Assembly (NCBI RefSeq): GCF_900142215.1
Contig: NZ_FRAC01000010.1
Coordinates: 248,001 to 312,000 of the forward strand
Origin: Anaerocolumna jejuensis DSM 15929
Lineage (GTDB): Bacteria; Bacillota; Clostridia; Lachnospirales; Lachnospiraceae
Direction: 5' to 3'
Length of the DNA stretch: 64,000 bases
The notes under the pieces were generated by a model. That model did no database searches. It saw nothing but the letters and a program-made list of their open reading frames with translations, and was not told the origin of the DNA. The position numbers were made by a program, and so were the translations under genes. Shown here in pieces: positions 7,690 to 16,276 of this stretch; position 1 is the stretch's first letter, and each line of letters begins with the position of its first letter.

Positions 7690-10257
7690 ATGAAAAATGG
7701 GATGAGAAAAGTACTGGCAGTATTTTTAATGACCGCACTGCTATTGCCATTACTTACCTCGGTGGGTTCCATAACGGTAAAGGCAGCAGCTGCGCCGACT
7801 TTGTCTACCAAGCAGAGATCTCTGGTAGGAATTGGTTCCGGCTTTACCTTAACTGTTAAGAATCTGAATAATTCAACAGTGAAAACAAAAAAATGGTATT
7901 CGTCCAATAGCAAGATTGCTACTGTGAATTCAGCAGGCTATGTAACAGCAGCAGCTAAGGGAACAACCAAAATAAACCTTAAGATAACCTATAAGAACAA
8001 AAAGACCACAACCTTAACGTGCAGTGTTACGGTTAAGATACCTGCAACGAAGATTGAGATTAATAACGCAACGGATACCTCTGACAATAACTTCAGGCAT
8101 TTATTGCAGGTTGGTGAAAAATTTGACTTTAATGTGGACCTGACACCGGCCAACACCAGTGATATAGTTACCTTCAGCATTAACCGTCCGGAGATTGCAA
8201 CAGTGGACGAGAATGGAGTTGTAACCGGTCTGAAGCCCGGCTTTGCTATTTTGACCGCTAAAGCATCCCGTACGGCAGCAGGAGCAGCTGCCAGTTCTGT
8301 TTATGACAATATCAATATAGAGGTGGCAGCAAAGTCAGCCAGAGTAAAGACTGCGGTAGTAACAGACAGTACTACGCTTACGATTACCTTTGACGGTCCT
8401 GTTGATGCTGCTACGGTATTTGACAAGGATAAAAAGCTTCTCAATGTAGTGGAGATAACACCTAAGGCTGATAGCAGCGGCAATATTGCAAGTGCTGTGG
8501 GAACCCTTAAAGGAACCTTATCCTCAGATGCTACGGTCTTAACGGTAAATACAACGAAGGTATTTAATGGAATTTATAATATCCATGTATCTTCCGCAAT
8601 TACCTCCACAACCGGAATAGCAGTTCAGAACTATTATACCGATATCAATTATAAAGACTCAGGAGCACCTTATTATACCGGATTTACCGTAGATGATTCG
8701 GGCTTAAAGGCTTCCATTAACTTCTCAGAAGCAATGGATTTCTCCGGTTTAAATATTGTGGATGTCAGACTGAATACGACCTCAACGTCAACCCAGGCAC
8801 TTCCTGCAACTCTTGCTCTTTTAAGAGGAAAAGCCAACTACAAGCCAAGTACGGACTATAAGTCACTTATTATTGATTTGTCCACCATCTCTGACTATGA
8901 TAAGAACAAGCAGTTTACCGTAGTTATGTCGGGTGTCAAGGATATGTCAGGCAATTATCCTACAAGCTACAATGTTTCTGTCACAGTAGGAACAGACACT
9001 TCCTATAAACCTCAGGCATCTTTGGTAAATCTTCAGAGAACAGGCTACAATACTTTAACAGCTACCTTCAGCAGGAATATCCGTATGCCTGGAACAGTAA
9101 TTCTAAGCAATGGAGAAACCATTACCAACGGTTCAGTGGATGCAAAGGATCCGACGAAGGTTAACTATACCATGTCCTCTAATGCAGCACTTCTCAGCGG
9201 CATACAGAAGGTTAGTATCGGTATGTGGGATGCTTATAATGTAAATCCTTCCGATACCAGCGCACGCAACTTAATAAGCTATAGTGTAGATTTTGCGATT
9301 TCCAGTGCAAGACCAAGCATCAATAAATCTGAGCTTAGGATGGAAACCAATAATGGTGTGGATACTTACCTGTTGTACCTGACCTATAACAAGGATGTAA
9401 GCCTTGTATCCCAGGCCGGAAATCTTGTTGCAACAAGGATTTTTACTTCCAATAATGATACTATCAGCAACAGAAATATTGGCTACACGGCATCCGCCCA
9501 GGGCAATCTTGTAACGGTTATTCTGAATTCCGCTCAGTTTAGTGAAGCAGGACAGTATACCATAACAATACCTGCTGCTTTTGTTAAGGATGAGTATTAT
9601 AATACCAATGCAGATGAGAGTGTGCAGATAGCTAAGACTGCTACTGCTTCTTCCGTTCTTGCACCGCCGAAGGCAGTTTCACAGTCACCGGTTAATCCAA
9701 GTATTATGTATGTAACCTTTGCTGATAAGGTAGATATGGCATCGGCACAGAATGTAAGCAATTATTATATACCGGGTGTTTCGGTTATAAAGGCGGAAGT
9801 ATCGGACAACAGCAATGCAGGAGCTACGATTACCTTAACTCTGGCACAGGGAAGTATTTCTTATTCTACGATTTACCCGATAACCATTCGAAATATTTTA
9901 GGTTATAATAATACTTATACTGCTATGAAGGAATACAATAATACGATATACCTGATGGAGAATGCAGGACCTAATTTCACAGGAATATCCTATAGCTATC
10001 CCTACACGATTACGTTGACCTTCAGTGAAAATATTAAGGGCAATCCAAGCTTTCAGGCAATTCAGAGCGGTACCAATACTTCAAACATGGTTTACAGCTG
10101 CTCCATAACAGATAACAAGGTTATTATTCTCTTAAATGCAACGCCGATTAAGGGAGTACCAATTATACTAACTACCACAACAAATAATTCCATTACGGAC
10201 GGCTCAGGCAATGCATCCAACGTGCCGAATACCTTGTCAGTAACACCTAATTATTAA
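7690..10257 (+). CDS. Secreted multi-domain Ig-like surface protein
   Basis: 855 residues with a Sec signal peptide (Lys/Arg start, VLAVFLMTALLLPLL, cleavage near VKAAAAPT). Two bacterial Ig-like Big_2 type modules follow (about 30-115, with SSNSKIATVNSAGYVTAAAK, and about 120-215, with RPEIATVDENGVVTGLKPG). Then come four or five SbsA/Ig-like beta-sandwich repeats, each starting near phrases such as TLTITFDGPVD, KASINFSEAMD, TLTATFSRNIR, MYVTFADKVD and TITLTFSENIK. There is no SLH, LPXTG or C-terminal membrane segment, so the cell attachment is unclear. AGGAGG precedes ATG 7690. Likely an adhesion or S-layer-like wall protein. It is monocistronic, flanked by its own promoter and terminator. 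Confidence 0.8.
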   Translation: MKNGMRKVLAVFLMTALLLPLLTSVGSITVKAAAAPTLSTKQRSLVGIGSGFTLTVKNLNNSTVKTKKWYSSNSKIATVNSAGYVTAAAKGTTKINLKITYKNKKTTTLTCSVTVKIPATKIEINNATDTSDNNFRHLLQVGEKFDFNVDLTPANTSDIVTFSINRPEIATVDENGVVTGLKPGFAILTAKASRTAAGAAASSVYDNINIEVAAKSARVKTAVVTDSTTLTITFDGPVDAATVFDKDKKLLNVVEITPKADSSGNIASAVGTLKGTLSSDATVLTVNTTKVFNGIYNIHVSSAITSTTGIAVQNYYTDINYKDSGAPYYTGFTVDDSGLKASINFSEAMDFSGLNIVDVRLNTTSTSTQALPATLALLRGKANYKPSTDYKSLIIDLSTISDYDKNKQFTVVMSGVKDMSGNYPTSYNVSVTVGTDTSYKPQASLVNLQRTGYNTLTATFSRNIRMPGTVILSNGETITNGSVDAKDPTKVNYTMSSNAALLSGIQKVSIGMWDAYNVNPSDTSARNLISYSVDFAISSARPSINKSELRMETNNGVDTYLLYLTYNKDVSLVSQAGNLVATRIFTSNNDTISNRNIGYTASAQGNLVTVILNSAQFSEAGQYTITIPAAFVKDEYYNTNADESVQIAKTATASSVLAPPKAVSQSPVNPSIMYVTFADKVDMASAQNVSNYYIPGVSVIKAEVSDNSNAGATITLTLAQGSISYSTIYPITIRNILGYNNTYTAMKEYNNTIYLMENAGPNFTGISYSYPYTITLTFSENIKGNPSFQAIQSGTNTSNMVYSCSITDNKVIILLNATPIKGVPIILTTTTNNSITDGSGNASNVPNTLSVTPNY

Positions 10258-10310
10258 ACAGGAGTCAGGGACTGAAATTCATTTCTGACAAAAATAATAT
10301 AATTACAAAG

Positions 10311-10337
10311 CCTCCGCATGTAACTGCGGAGGTTTTT
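10311..10337 (+). terminator. Intrinsic terminator after the surface protein
   Basis: CCTCCGCA (10311-10318), a 6-nt loop, TGCGGAGG (10325-10332) and TTTTT. Confidence 0.9.
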
Positions 10338-10481
10338 GTAATTTCAATCCTCCTTTTTATAAAGCAGCATACTTCCTTTTTACAAACTGGCATGCTTTCT
10401 TTTTACATAGCCCCTTTACGAGCCTATGGTTTTGTTTTATAATAGTTGAGGTATAAAAACCTGCAGTGGAGGACTTTGCTA

Positions 10482-10952
10482 GTGAAAAATGTCAGCAATA
10501 AACTTATTATGTCAGTCAGCCGCTTACTGTTTGCGTTATATCTGATTTTATTGGCATATTTCTTGTTTTTTAGTGAACATTACGGAAGAACAATTATTTC
10601 CGGTGAGTATAGATATAATTTAACGCCATTTAAAGAGGTAAAGCGTTTTATAGAATATAGAAATATCATTGGGCCGGAAGGCTTTATTGTAAATATTTTT
10701 GGAAATATATTTGCTTTTGCACCTTTTGGCTTTGTGCTTCCTATTATTAGCCCGGATAACAGAAAGCTTTTGAATATAACCCTTTTAAGCCTTGAATTCA
10801 GCTTGACCATTGAACTGCTGCAGCTTATCTTTAAGGTGGGAATATTTGATGTGGACGATCTTATGATGAATACATTGGGAGGCTTCCTGGGCGGGGTATG
10901 CTTCATTTTAGCCAGAAAGCTGTTAAGATCAATTAGACGAGGGAAAAGATAA
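10482..10952 (+). CDS. VanZ-like membrane protein
   Basis: 156 residues with four hydrophobic segments and the VanZ family pattern: LYLILLAYFLFFSE, the NLTPFKEVKRFI segment, VNIFGNIFAFAPFGFVLP and FDVDDLMMNTLGGFLG. VanZ-family proteins occur widely in Firmicutes; one member lowers teicoplanin susceptibility, but most have no known role. GTG 10482 is chosen because GGAGG (10468-10472) sits 9 nt upstream. It is followed at short distance by a small membrane protein and a peptidase gene, possibly one operon. Confidence 0.85.
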   Translation: MKNVSNKLIMSVSRLLFALYLILLAYFLFFSEHYGRTIISGEYRYNLTPFKEVKRFIEYRNIIGPEGFIVNIFGNIFAFAPFGFVLPIISPDNRKLLNITLLSLEFSLTIELLQLIFKVGIFDVDDLMMNTLGGFLGGVCFILARKLLRSIRRGKR

Positions 10953-10971
10953 GGAATTGACGGGGTGAATT

Positions 10972-11298
10972 ATGTTTAAGATAAGGAAAGAAACCTACAA
11001 ATTTACAGGAAGAAGCCATTCCTTAAAGGGCATAGTATCGGCAGTGACAGGTGGTGTCGGTATTGTAAGTATTCTTGTGCTTTTTATTCTTTCGGGGGTC
11101 TACAGAGGAAATGGCTCCATCCTTTTTGGGGCTGGAGGAATGCTTCTCTTTGCCCTTACGGTAACGGGATTTATTCTGGGTGTGAAAGCCTGTACCGAAA
11201 AGGAAATTTACTATACCGCGCCCATTACGGGTATGGTGGCAAATGGGATATTATCGATTATTTTATTTATACTCTATATCATGGGACTGTTTATCTGA
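10972..11298 (+). CDS. Small four-helix membrane protein (DUF6142-like)
   Basis: 108 residues: a short charged N-terminus (FKIRKETYKFTGRSHSLKG) and then three or four hydrophobic segments with glycine-rich turns (IVSAVTGGVGIVSILVLFIL, GAGGMLLFALTVTGFILGV, MVANGILSIILFILYIMG). It resembles a family common in Lachnospiraceae that I recall as DUF6142. No function is known. It starts 19 bp after the VanZ-like gene with a GGGG-rich site and ends 33 bp before the M29 peptidase, so co-transcription is likely. Confidence 0.7.
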   Translation: MFKIRKETYKFTGRSHSLKGIVSAVTGGVGIVSILVLFILSGVYRGNGSILFGAGGMLLFALTVTGFILGVKACTEKEIYYTAPITGMVANGILSIILFILYIMGLFI

Positions 11299-11330
11299 TA
11301 TTTTATCAAAAAGATGAAGGGGGTTAAGAA

Positions 11331-13400
11331 ATGAAGTACAGGGAACTTATGAAGGAAGAAAATGACTCCGTCAGAGAACGTTACGAATTGGCGTTGGAGC
11401 GCATAAAGGGCATCAAAGTGGAAGCCGCCGTAAAGGAAGTATACAGGGATTATTTTATAAGAACGGCTGCCTTTATTGAGAAAGCAGCAGCTTTTCTTGC
11501 TCTTGCAGAGGAAGACAGGTTAAAGGATTTGACCTTGGAAGAGCTGTCGGCTCTAAACCGGGAGCTTTATGAGGATATATTACCGGATAATTACGAAGAG
11601 TCCTATGCCAATCCAGCCTATGCGGTACAAAAGCTTGGGAAAACCGGCAGACTCTTAAGCTATCTTTACAGTGAAATCAGGGGAATGATAGTATATGCGG
11701 CAGAAAACAGGCTGTTTTCCATAACAATTTATGCAGAACTCTTTATCGAGGTTTATAATTACCTGGAAGAGGAAGACGAGTATTCCTATAAGGATGTAAA
11801 GAGGGCAATCTATGATTTCAATATGGATTACTGCAGTGATATCATAGAATACCGTACCAGGGAGCTGCTTGATGAGGATCTTTCCTTTGCCGCAGATATC
11901 ATAGAAGGCTGGGACTTAAAGGATTTAAGATACCTTTACCAGTTTGGTGAATACATCGGGGAAAATGAAAGAAGGATTGCTGAATTTTTAAATAATTTGC
12001 CGGAAGAAGAAATTAAGGCCATGGCATTTACCTATACGGATGGCTACCGCAGAGGGTTTCTGGCAGCAAATATAGATTTGACAAGGAAAAAGACTGTAAA
12101 CATCCGCTATCATATCGGCTTTGAGCGTATGGTAAAATATGCCATCCGGAATTTCGCCCAAATGGGCCTTAAGCCGGTAATCTACCGTATGGCGGTAGAC
12201 AGCAATAATAAAAGACAGCAATTAAGGCTTGGCTACCACTCCTGCGGGCCGAATTACCAGTATGACTATGACCACCGCTTTGATATCGGTCTTTATATGG
12301 ATAAAGCTTTTCATGAACGCAGGCTGCAGTCCTACAAAGGTGCCTTTGAAAAATACAGGGACAAGGCTGCTCTCTACGCAGGGCCTTCTCTCATACAGAT
12401 ATTTGGTGAAAAGAACTTCATACCCAGGGTAAAGGCAGAAGCTGTCAAGCTTGATAAGAGGCAGCAGAAGCTTTTGGTAGCCTTTCAGCGGGACTCCAAC
12501 ATGGTATATTATCAGTATATCAAAGGGGATGAGACCAGCTTTACCATTATTGCATATCCTGTTCCGGAGATAGGCAGCAGATTTGAGGAAATCTTCCGGG
12601 AAACCGTGAAGGTCAATACCCTGGATAACGACACCTATAAGGCTATCCAGCAAAATATCATCGATTGCCTGGACAGGGGAGAATATGTCAGGGTAAAAGG
12701 CACCGGAAAGAACCGCACGGATTTAAAGGTCATGCTCCCTGAATTACAGAATCCGGAGAAAGAGACCATTTTTGAGAACTGTACGGCCGATGTTAATATA
12801 CCCGTAGGTGAAGTATTTACTTCACCCAGGTTAACCGGCACGGAAGGTACCTTACATGTATCGAGGATATTTTTAAATGGATTGGAGTATATAGACCTTT
12901 CTATCACCTTTAAGGATGGTATGATTGCCGGGTATAACTGCGGCAATTTCTCCAGGGAAGAAGAGAATAAGAGCTATATGAAGGAAAATATCCTGTACAA
13001 TCAGGAAACGCTGCCTATCGGGGAATTTGCAATCGGCACAAATACCACAGCCTATGTCATGGCCGGTAAATACGGTATCTGGGATAAGCTTCCCATCCTG
13101 ATAGCGGAAAAGACCGGACCCCACTTTGCAGTAGGGGATACCTGCTATAAGATGAGTGAGGAGCTTGAGCTGTTCAATCCGGACGGCAAGAAGATTATAG
13201 CCAAGGATAATGAAGTGTCCATCCTTCGAAAGACCGAGATTGAAAAGGCTTATTTTAACTGCCATACGGATATCACGATTCCTTATGATGAACTGGCTGA
13301 GATAACGGTAGTTGAAAAGAACGGCAAAGAGACAGTAATCATTAAAGATGGCAGATTTGTTCTTGCGGGAACAGAAAAGCTGAATGAGGCCTTTTCATAA
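11331..13400 (+). CDS. M29-like aminopeptidase with long N-terminal extension
   Basis: 689 residues. The C-terminal ~300 residues carry the M29 (AmpS/aminopeptidase T) metal-site pattern: Glu in VGEVFTSPRLTGTEG, Glu in LPIGEFAIGTN, His in TGPHFAVGDTCY and His/Asp in CHTDITIP. The N-terminal ~380 residues are charged and helical, without a motif I recognise; M29 enzymes are normally ~410 residues, so this is a much longer form. No signal peptide, so it is cytosolic. GGGGGTTAAGA precedes ATG 11331. It would be a dinuclear-metal aminopeptidase releasing N-terminal residues; the extension may give substrate or partner specificity (inference). Confidence 0.75.
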   Translation: MKYRELMKEENDSVRERYELALERIKGIKVEAAVKEVYRDYFIRTAAFIEKAAAFLALAEEDRLKDLTLEELSALNRELYEDILPDNYEESYANPAYAVQKLGKTGRLLSYLYSEIRGMIVYAAENRLFSITIYAELFIEVYNYLEEEDEYSYKDVKRAIYDFNMDYCSDIIEYRTRELLDEDLSFAADIIEGWDLKDLRYLYQFGEYIGENERRIAEFLNNLPEEEIKAMAFTYTDGYRRGFLAANIDLTRKKTVNIRYHIGFERMVKYAIRNFAQMGLKPVIYRMAVDSNNKRQQLRLGYHSCGPNYQYDYDHRFDIGLYMDKAFHERRLQSYKGAFEKYRDKAALYAGPSLIQIFGEKNFIPRVKAEAVKLDKRQQKLLVAFQRDSNMVYYQYIKGDETSFTIIAYPVPEIGSRFEEIFRETVKVNTLDNDTYKAIQQNIIDCLDRGEYVRVKGTGKNRTDLKVMLPELQNPEKETIFENCTADVNIPVGEVFTSPRLTGTEGTLHVSRIFLNGLEYIDLSITFKDGMIAGYNCGNFSREEENKSYMKENILYNQETLPIGEFAIGTNTTAYVMAGKYGIWDKLPILIAEKTGPHFAVGDTCYKMSEELELFNPDGKKIIAKDNEVSILRKTEIEKAYFNCHTDITIPYDELAEITVVEKNGKETVIIKDGRFVLAGTEKLNEAFS

Positions 13401-13481
13401 TATATAGTAATTTATATTTAAAACGATAAGATTCAAGTAATGCGAAGAGCGGTGCTTGTAATAATAGCCGGATTCAGGGAG

Positions 13482-13525
13482 AAAGCCTGTAAGTCTGAGA
13501 TTTCATGACTTACAGGCTTTGTTTT
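13482..13525 (+). terminator. Intrinsic terminator after the M29 peptidase gene
   Basis: AAAGCCTGTAAGT (13482-13494) pairs with ACTTACAGGCTTT and is followed by GTTTTAG. The rest of 13401-13675 holds no gene I can support. Confidence 0.8.
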
Positions 13526-13675
13526 AGTTGGAAAAATAATATAACTCCAGTATTTCTTCTCAATTATCTGCATTTGCCAGCTTAGCAAAAGGATGATCAC
13601 TATAAGTGATAAGTTTATATGGGAGATAGAAGCAATAGAAATGGTTATATAAATCATATTTATTGTGTCTGCATA

Positions 13676-13704
13676 TTGATATTATTCGGTTGTCCGTATA
13701 TAAT
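13676..13704 (+). promoter_or_regulatory. Promoter of the two-component/ABC module
   Basis: TTGATA (13676-13681), 17-bp spacer, TATAAT (13699-13704); the expected start lies ~75 nt before the response regulator. Confidence 0.6.
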
Positions 13705-13778
13705 TTATGGTGATTTTGTTTGCAAACGAAAGGTGAAGCCCGTTGACAGACGACATACACGCAGAAAAATGAAGGACG

Positions 13779-14486
13779 GTGAGAAAATTGAAACATATTT
13801 TTTTTGTTGAAGATGATTTGAGTTTAATTAGTGGTTTATCTTTTGCTATCAAAAAGCAAGGATATGAAATAGATGTTGCTCGTACAAGTCTTGAAGCAAA
13901 AGCACTATGGACAAATGAGAAGTATGATTTGGTGATTTTAGACGTGTCGCTTCCCGATGGCTCCGGTTATGATTTATGCAAAAAAATTCGTAAAACATCA
14001 AAGATACCGATTATTTTTCTTACTGCTGCTGATGAAGAAACGGATATCATAATGGGACTTGATATTGGCGGCGACGATTACATAACAAAGCCGTTCAAAC
14101 TGGCGGTGTTTCTATCAAGAATAAATGCGCTGCTTCGCAGAAGTGACAACTTTAATCATGCTGATACCGAATTAAATTCTAATGGTATAAAAGTACAACT
14201 GCTAAAAGGAGAGGTATATAAAAATGGAGAACAACTTGACTTAACAGCAAGTGAGTATAAATTGTTACGTCTACTTATGGAAAATTCCGATATTGTTCTT
14301 TCAGCAGAACAGATTTTAAGCAAGCTATGGGACTGCGATGAAAACTATATAGACAATAATACACTTACCGTATATATACGCAGACTGCGTACAAAAATCG
14401 AGGACGATCCGGGCGACCCTCAAAAAATAGTGACGGTTCGGCGTATGGGGTACAAATGGAATACTGTTGATTGGGGTGTACGATGA
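13779..14486 (+). CDS. OmpR/PhoB-type response regulator
   Basis: About 235 residues: a receiver domain (about 4-120) with acidic pocket VEDD, phospho-acceptor Asp in LVILDVSLPDG, switch Thr in FLTAADE and Lys in ITKPF. A winged-helix DNA-binding domain (about 135-228, ending IVTVRRMGYKW) follows. It overlaps the kinase start by 4 bp. The start may be GTG 13779 or TTG 13788 (giving MKHIFFVEDD); the spacing from GGTGAG favours the latter slightly. It most likely controls the adjacent ABC transporter genes in response to a cell-envelope-active peptide. Arg codons CGT/CGC are more frequent than in flanking genes, suggesting acquisition. Confidence 0.92.
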   Translation: MRKLKHIFFVEDDLSLISGLSFAIKKQGYEIDVARTSLEAKALWTNEKYDLVILDVSLPDGSGYDLCKKIRKTSKIPIIFLTAADEETDIIMGLDIGGDDYITKPFKLAVFLSRINALLRRSDNFNHADTELNSNGIKVQLLKGEVYKNGEQLDLTASEYKLLRLLMENSDIVLSAEQILSKLWDCDENYIDNNTLTVYIRRLRTKIEDDPGDPQKIVTVRRMGYKWNTVDWGVR

Positions 14487-15520
14487 AAATACTGGTAAAC
14501 AGTAAAATCAAAAAACTTTTTTGTTTGGTAGTGCTGCTAATAGTAGCATTTACTTTGATTTCTACTGCTTTTATAGGTTTGAAATTTGAAAATTCAGCAT
14601 TGTGTATATTGGTATGTTCCTTGTGCATGAGTATCTCCATATTGGCAATAGGTTATAGATATTTCAAGGAACAAAATGCAATCATGGAAAATGCAGTAAC
14701 ACAAATTAAAGGATATATTTCCGGAAATCAAAATGCACGTATTGAATGTGATGATGAGGGCGAGCTATACAGACTTTTTCATGAAGTAAATTCCTTAGTT
14801 TCTATTTTGAACGCCCACGCTGAAAATGAAGGGAAAGCAAAGAAATTTTTGAAAGATACCATTTCCGATATTTCTCACCAGTTAAAAACTCCGCTTGCTG
14901 CCCTTAATGTCTATAATGGTATTGTCCAAGAAGAAGCAAAGAATTTACCGACCTTCAATGAGTTTACTGTTCTTTCAGAGCAGGAACTTGACAGAATAGA
15001 AATACTGGTGCAAAACCTCTTGAAAATTACAAAACTCGACGCTGGAACAATCGTAATCGAGAAAGCCGAAGAAAATGTATCTGAAATGATGGGCTGTATA
15101 GAAAGACACTTTTCATTTCATGCCAAACAAGAGGAAAAGAAGATAATTCTATCCGGTGATGAAAATGTTACTTTATTGTGTGACCGCAATTGGCTGATTG
15201 AAGCAATCAGTAATATTGTTAAAAACGCCTTTGAACATACGCATAAAGGAAATGCAATTCATATTGAATGGAAACAATTTGCGTCTGTAGTTCAAGTCAT
15301 CATAAAAGACAACGGGAGCGGTATTCACCCAGACGATTTACACCATATTTTCAAAAGATTTTATCGCAGTCGTTTTTCTAAAGACATACAAGGGATTGGA
15401 CTTGGGCTGCCGCTTGCAAAAGCAATTGTTGAAGCACACAGCGGGACAATCGAGGTTGACAGCGAATTAGGTTTTGGCACTACTTTTATAATCAATTTTT
15501 TAATTCCTACAAAATTGTAG
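14483..15520 (+). CDS. Intramembrane-sensing histidine kinase
   Basis: 345 residues. Two membrane segments (about 10-30 and 36-57) are separated by only a few residues, leaving almost no extracellular sensor, as in BceS-type kinases that sense through a partner transporter. A HAMP-like linker follows, then the H-box ISDISHQLKTPLAAL, N-box IVKNAFEHTHKG, and G-boxes DNGSGI and GIGLGLPLAK. ATG 14483 overlaps the regulator stop (ATGA), showing translational coupling. It phosphorylates the upstream regulator; the sensing partner is probably the ABC permease encoded next. Confidence 0.92.
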   Translation: MKILVNSKIKKLFCLVVLLIVAFTLISTAFIGLKFENSALCILVCSLCMSISILAIGYRYFKEQNAIMENAVTQIKGYISGNQNARIECDDEGELYRLFHEVNSLVSILNAHAENEGKAKKFLKDTISDISHQLKTPLAALNVYNGIVQEEAKNLPTFNEFTVLSEQELDRIEILVQNLLKITKLDAGTIVIEKAEENVSEMMGCIERHFSFHAKQEEKKIILSGDENVTLLCDRNWLIEAISNIVKNAFEHTHKGNAIHIEWKQFASVVQVIIKDNGSGIHPDDLHHIFKRFYRSRFSKDIQGIGLGLPLAKAIVEAHSGTIEVDSELGFGTTFIINFLIPTKL

Positions 15521-15592
15521 GGTAAGTGTCATATAACAGTAGGATTTACGTGATAACCTTTCAATAGCAAGACAGAAAGAGGTGTATAACCT

Positions 15593-16276
15593 ATGAATTT
15601 ATTGGAAGTTAAATCAATTTCAAAAATCTATGGCAGCGGTGAAGCTGCTGTACACGCATTAAAAGACGTTAGCTTTTCCGTTCCGAAAGGTGACTTTGTC
15701 GCAATTGTAGGAGAATCCGGTTCCGGCAAGAGTACGCTCCTAAATATGGTAGGTGCGCTTGATACGCCCACTGCTGGTAAGGTTTTTATTGATGGTAAAG
15801 ATATTTTTTCCATGAAAGATAGCAGCCTGACAATTTTTCGGCGCAGAAATGTTGGATTTATTTTTCAGAGTTTTAATCTGATTCCAGAATTGAATGTTGA
15901 GCAAAACATCATATTTCCCATATTGCTTGATTATCAAAAGCCCGATAAAAAGTATCTAGAGGAACTACTTACGGTGCTTAATTTGAAAGAACGCCGCCAC
16001 CATTTACCCAGTCAATTATCAGGTGGACAGCAACAGCGTGTAGCAATCGGACGTGCGCTGATTACGCGGCCGGCGCTTATTCTTGCCGACGAGCCGACAG
16101 GTAATCTGGACACGCAAAACAGCAGTGAAGTGATTACTTTGCTAAAAGAAGCTGCAAGAAAGTATCAGCAGACCATTGTTATGATTACCCATAATCGAAG
16201 TATCGCACAGACCGCAGACCGGATACTGCAAGTGTCCGATGGCATACTGACCGATTTAGGGAGGTGCCGTGAATGA
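15593..16276 (+). CDS. ABC transporter ATP-binding protein (MacB/BceA type)
   Basis: 227 residues, a complete nucleotide-binding subunit: Walker A GESGSGKST, Q-loop FIFQSFNLIPEL, signature LSGGQQQRVAIGRAL, Walker B LILADEPTGNLD and H-loop MITHNRS. The LolD/MacB/BceA class powers FtsX-like permeases that export or disassemble lipid or peptide substrates at the membrane. AAAGAGG precedes ATG 15593. The stop overlaps the permease start (ATGA). A 72-bp gap separates it from the kinase gene with no visible terminator. Confidence 0.93.
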   Translation: MNLLEVKSISKIYGSGEAAVHALKDVSFSVPKGDFVAIVGESGSGKSTLLNMVGALDTPTAGKVFIDGKDIFSMKDSSLTIFRRRNVGFIFQSFNLIPELNVEQNIIFPILLDYQKPDKKYLEELLTVLNLKERRHHLPSQLSGGQQQRVAIGRALITRPALILADEPTGNLDTQNSSEVITLLKEAARKYQQTIVMITHNRSIAQTADRILQVSDGILTDLGRCRE

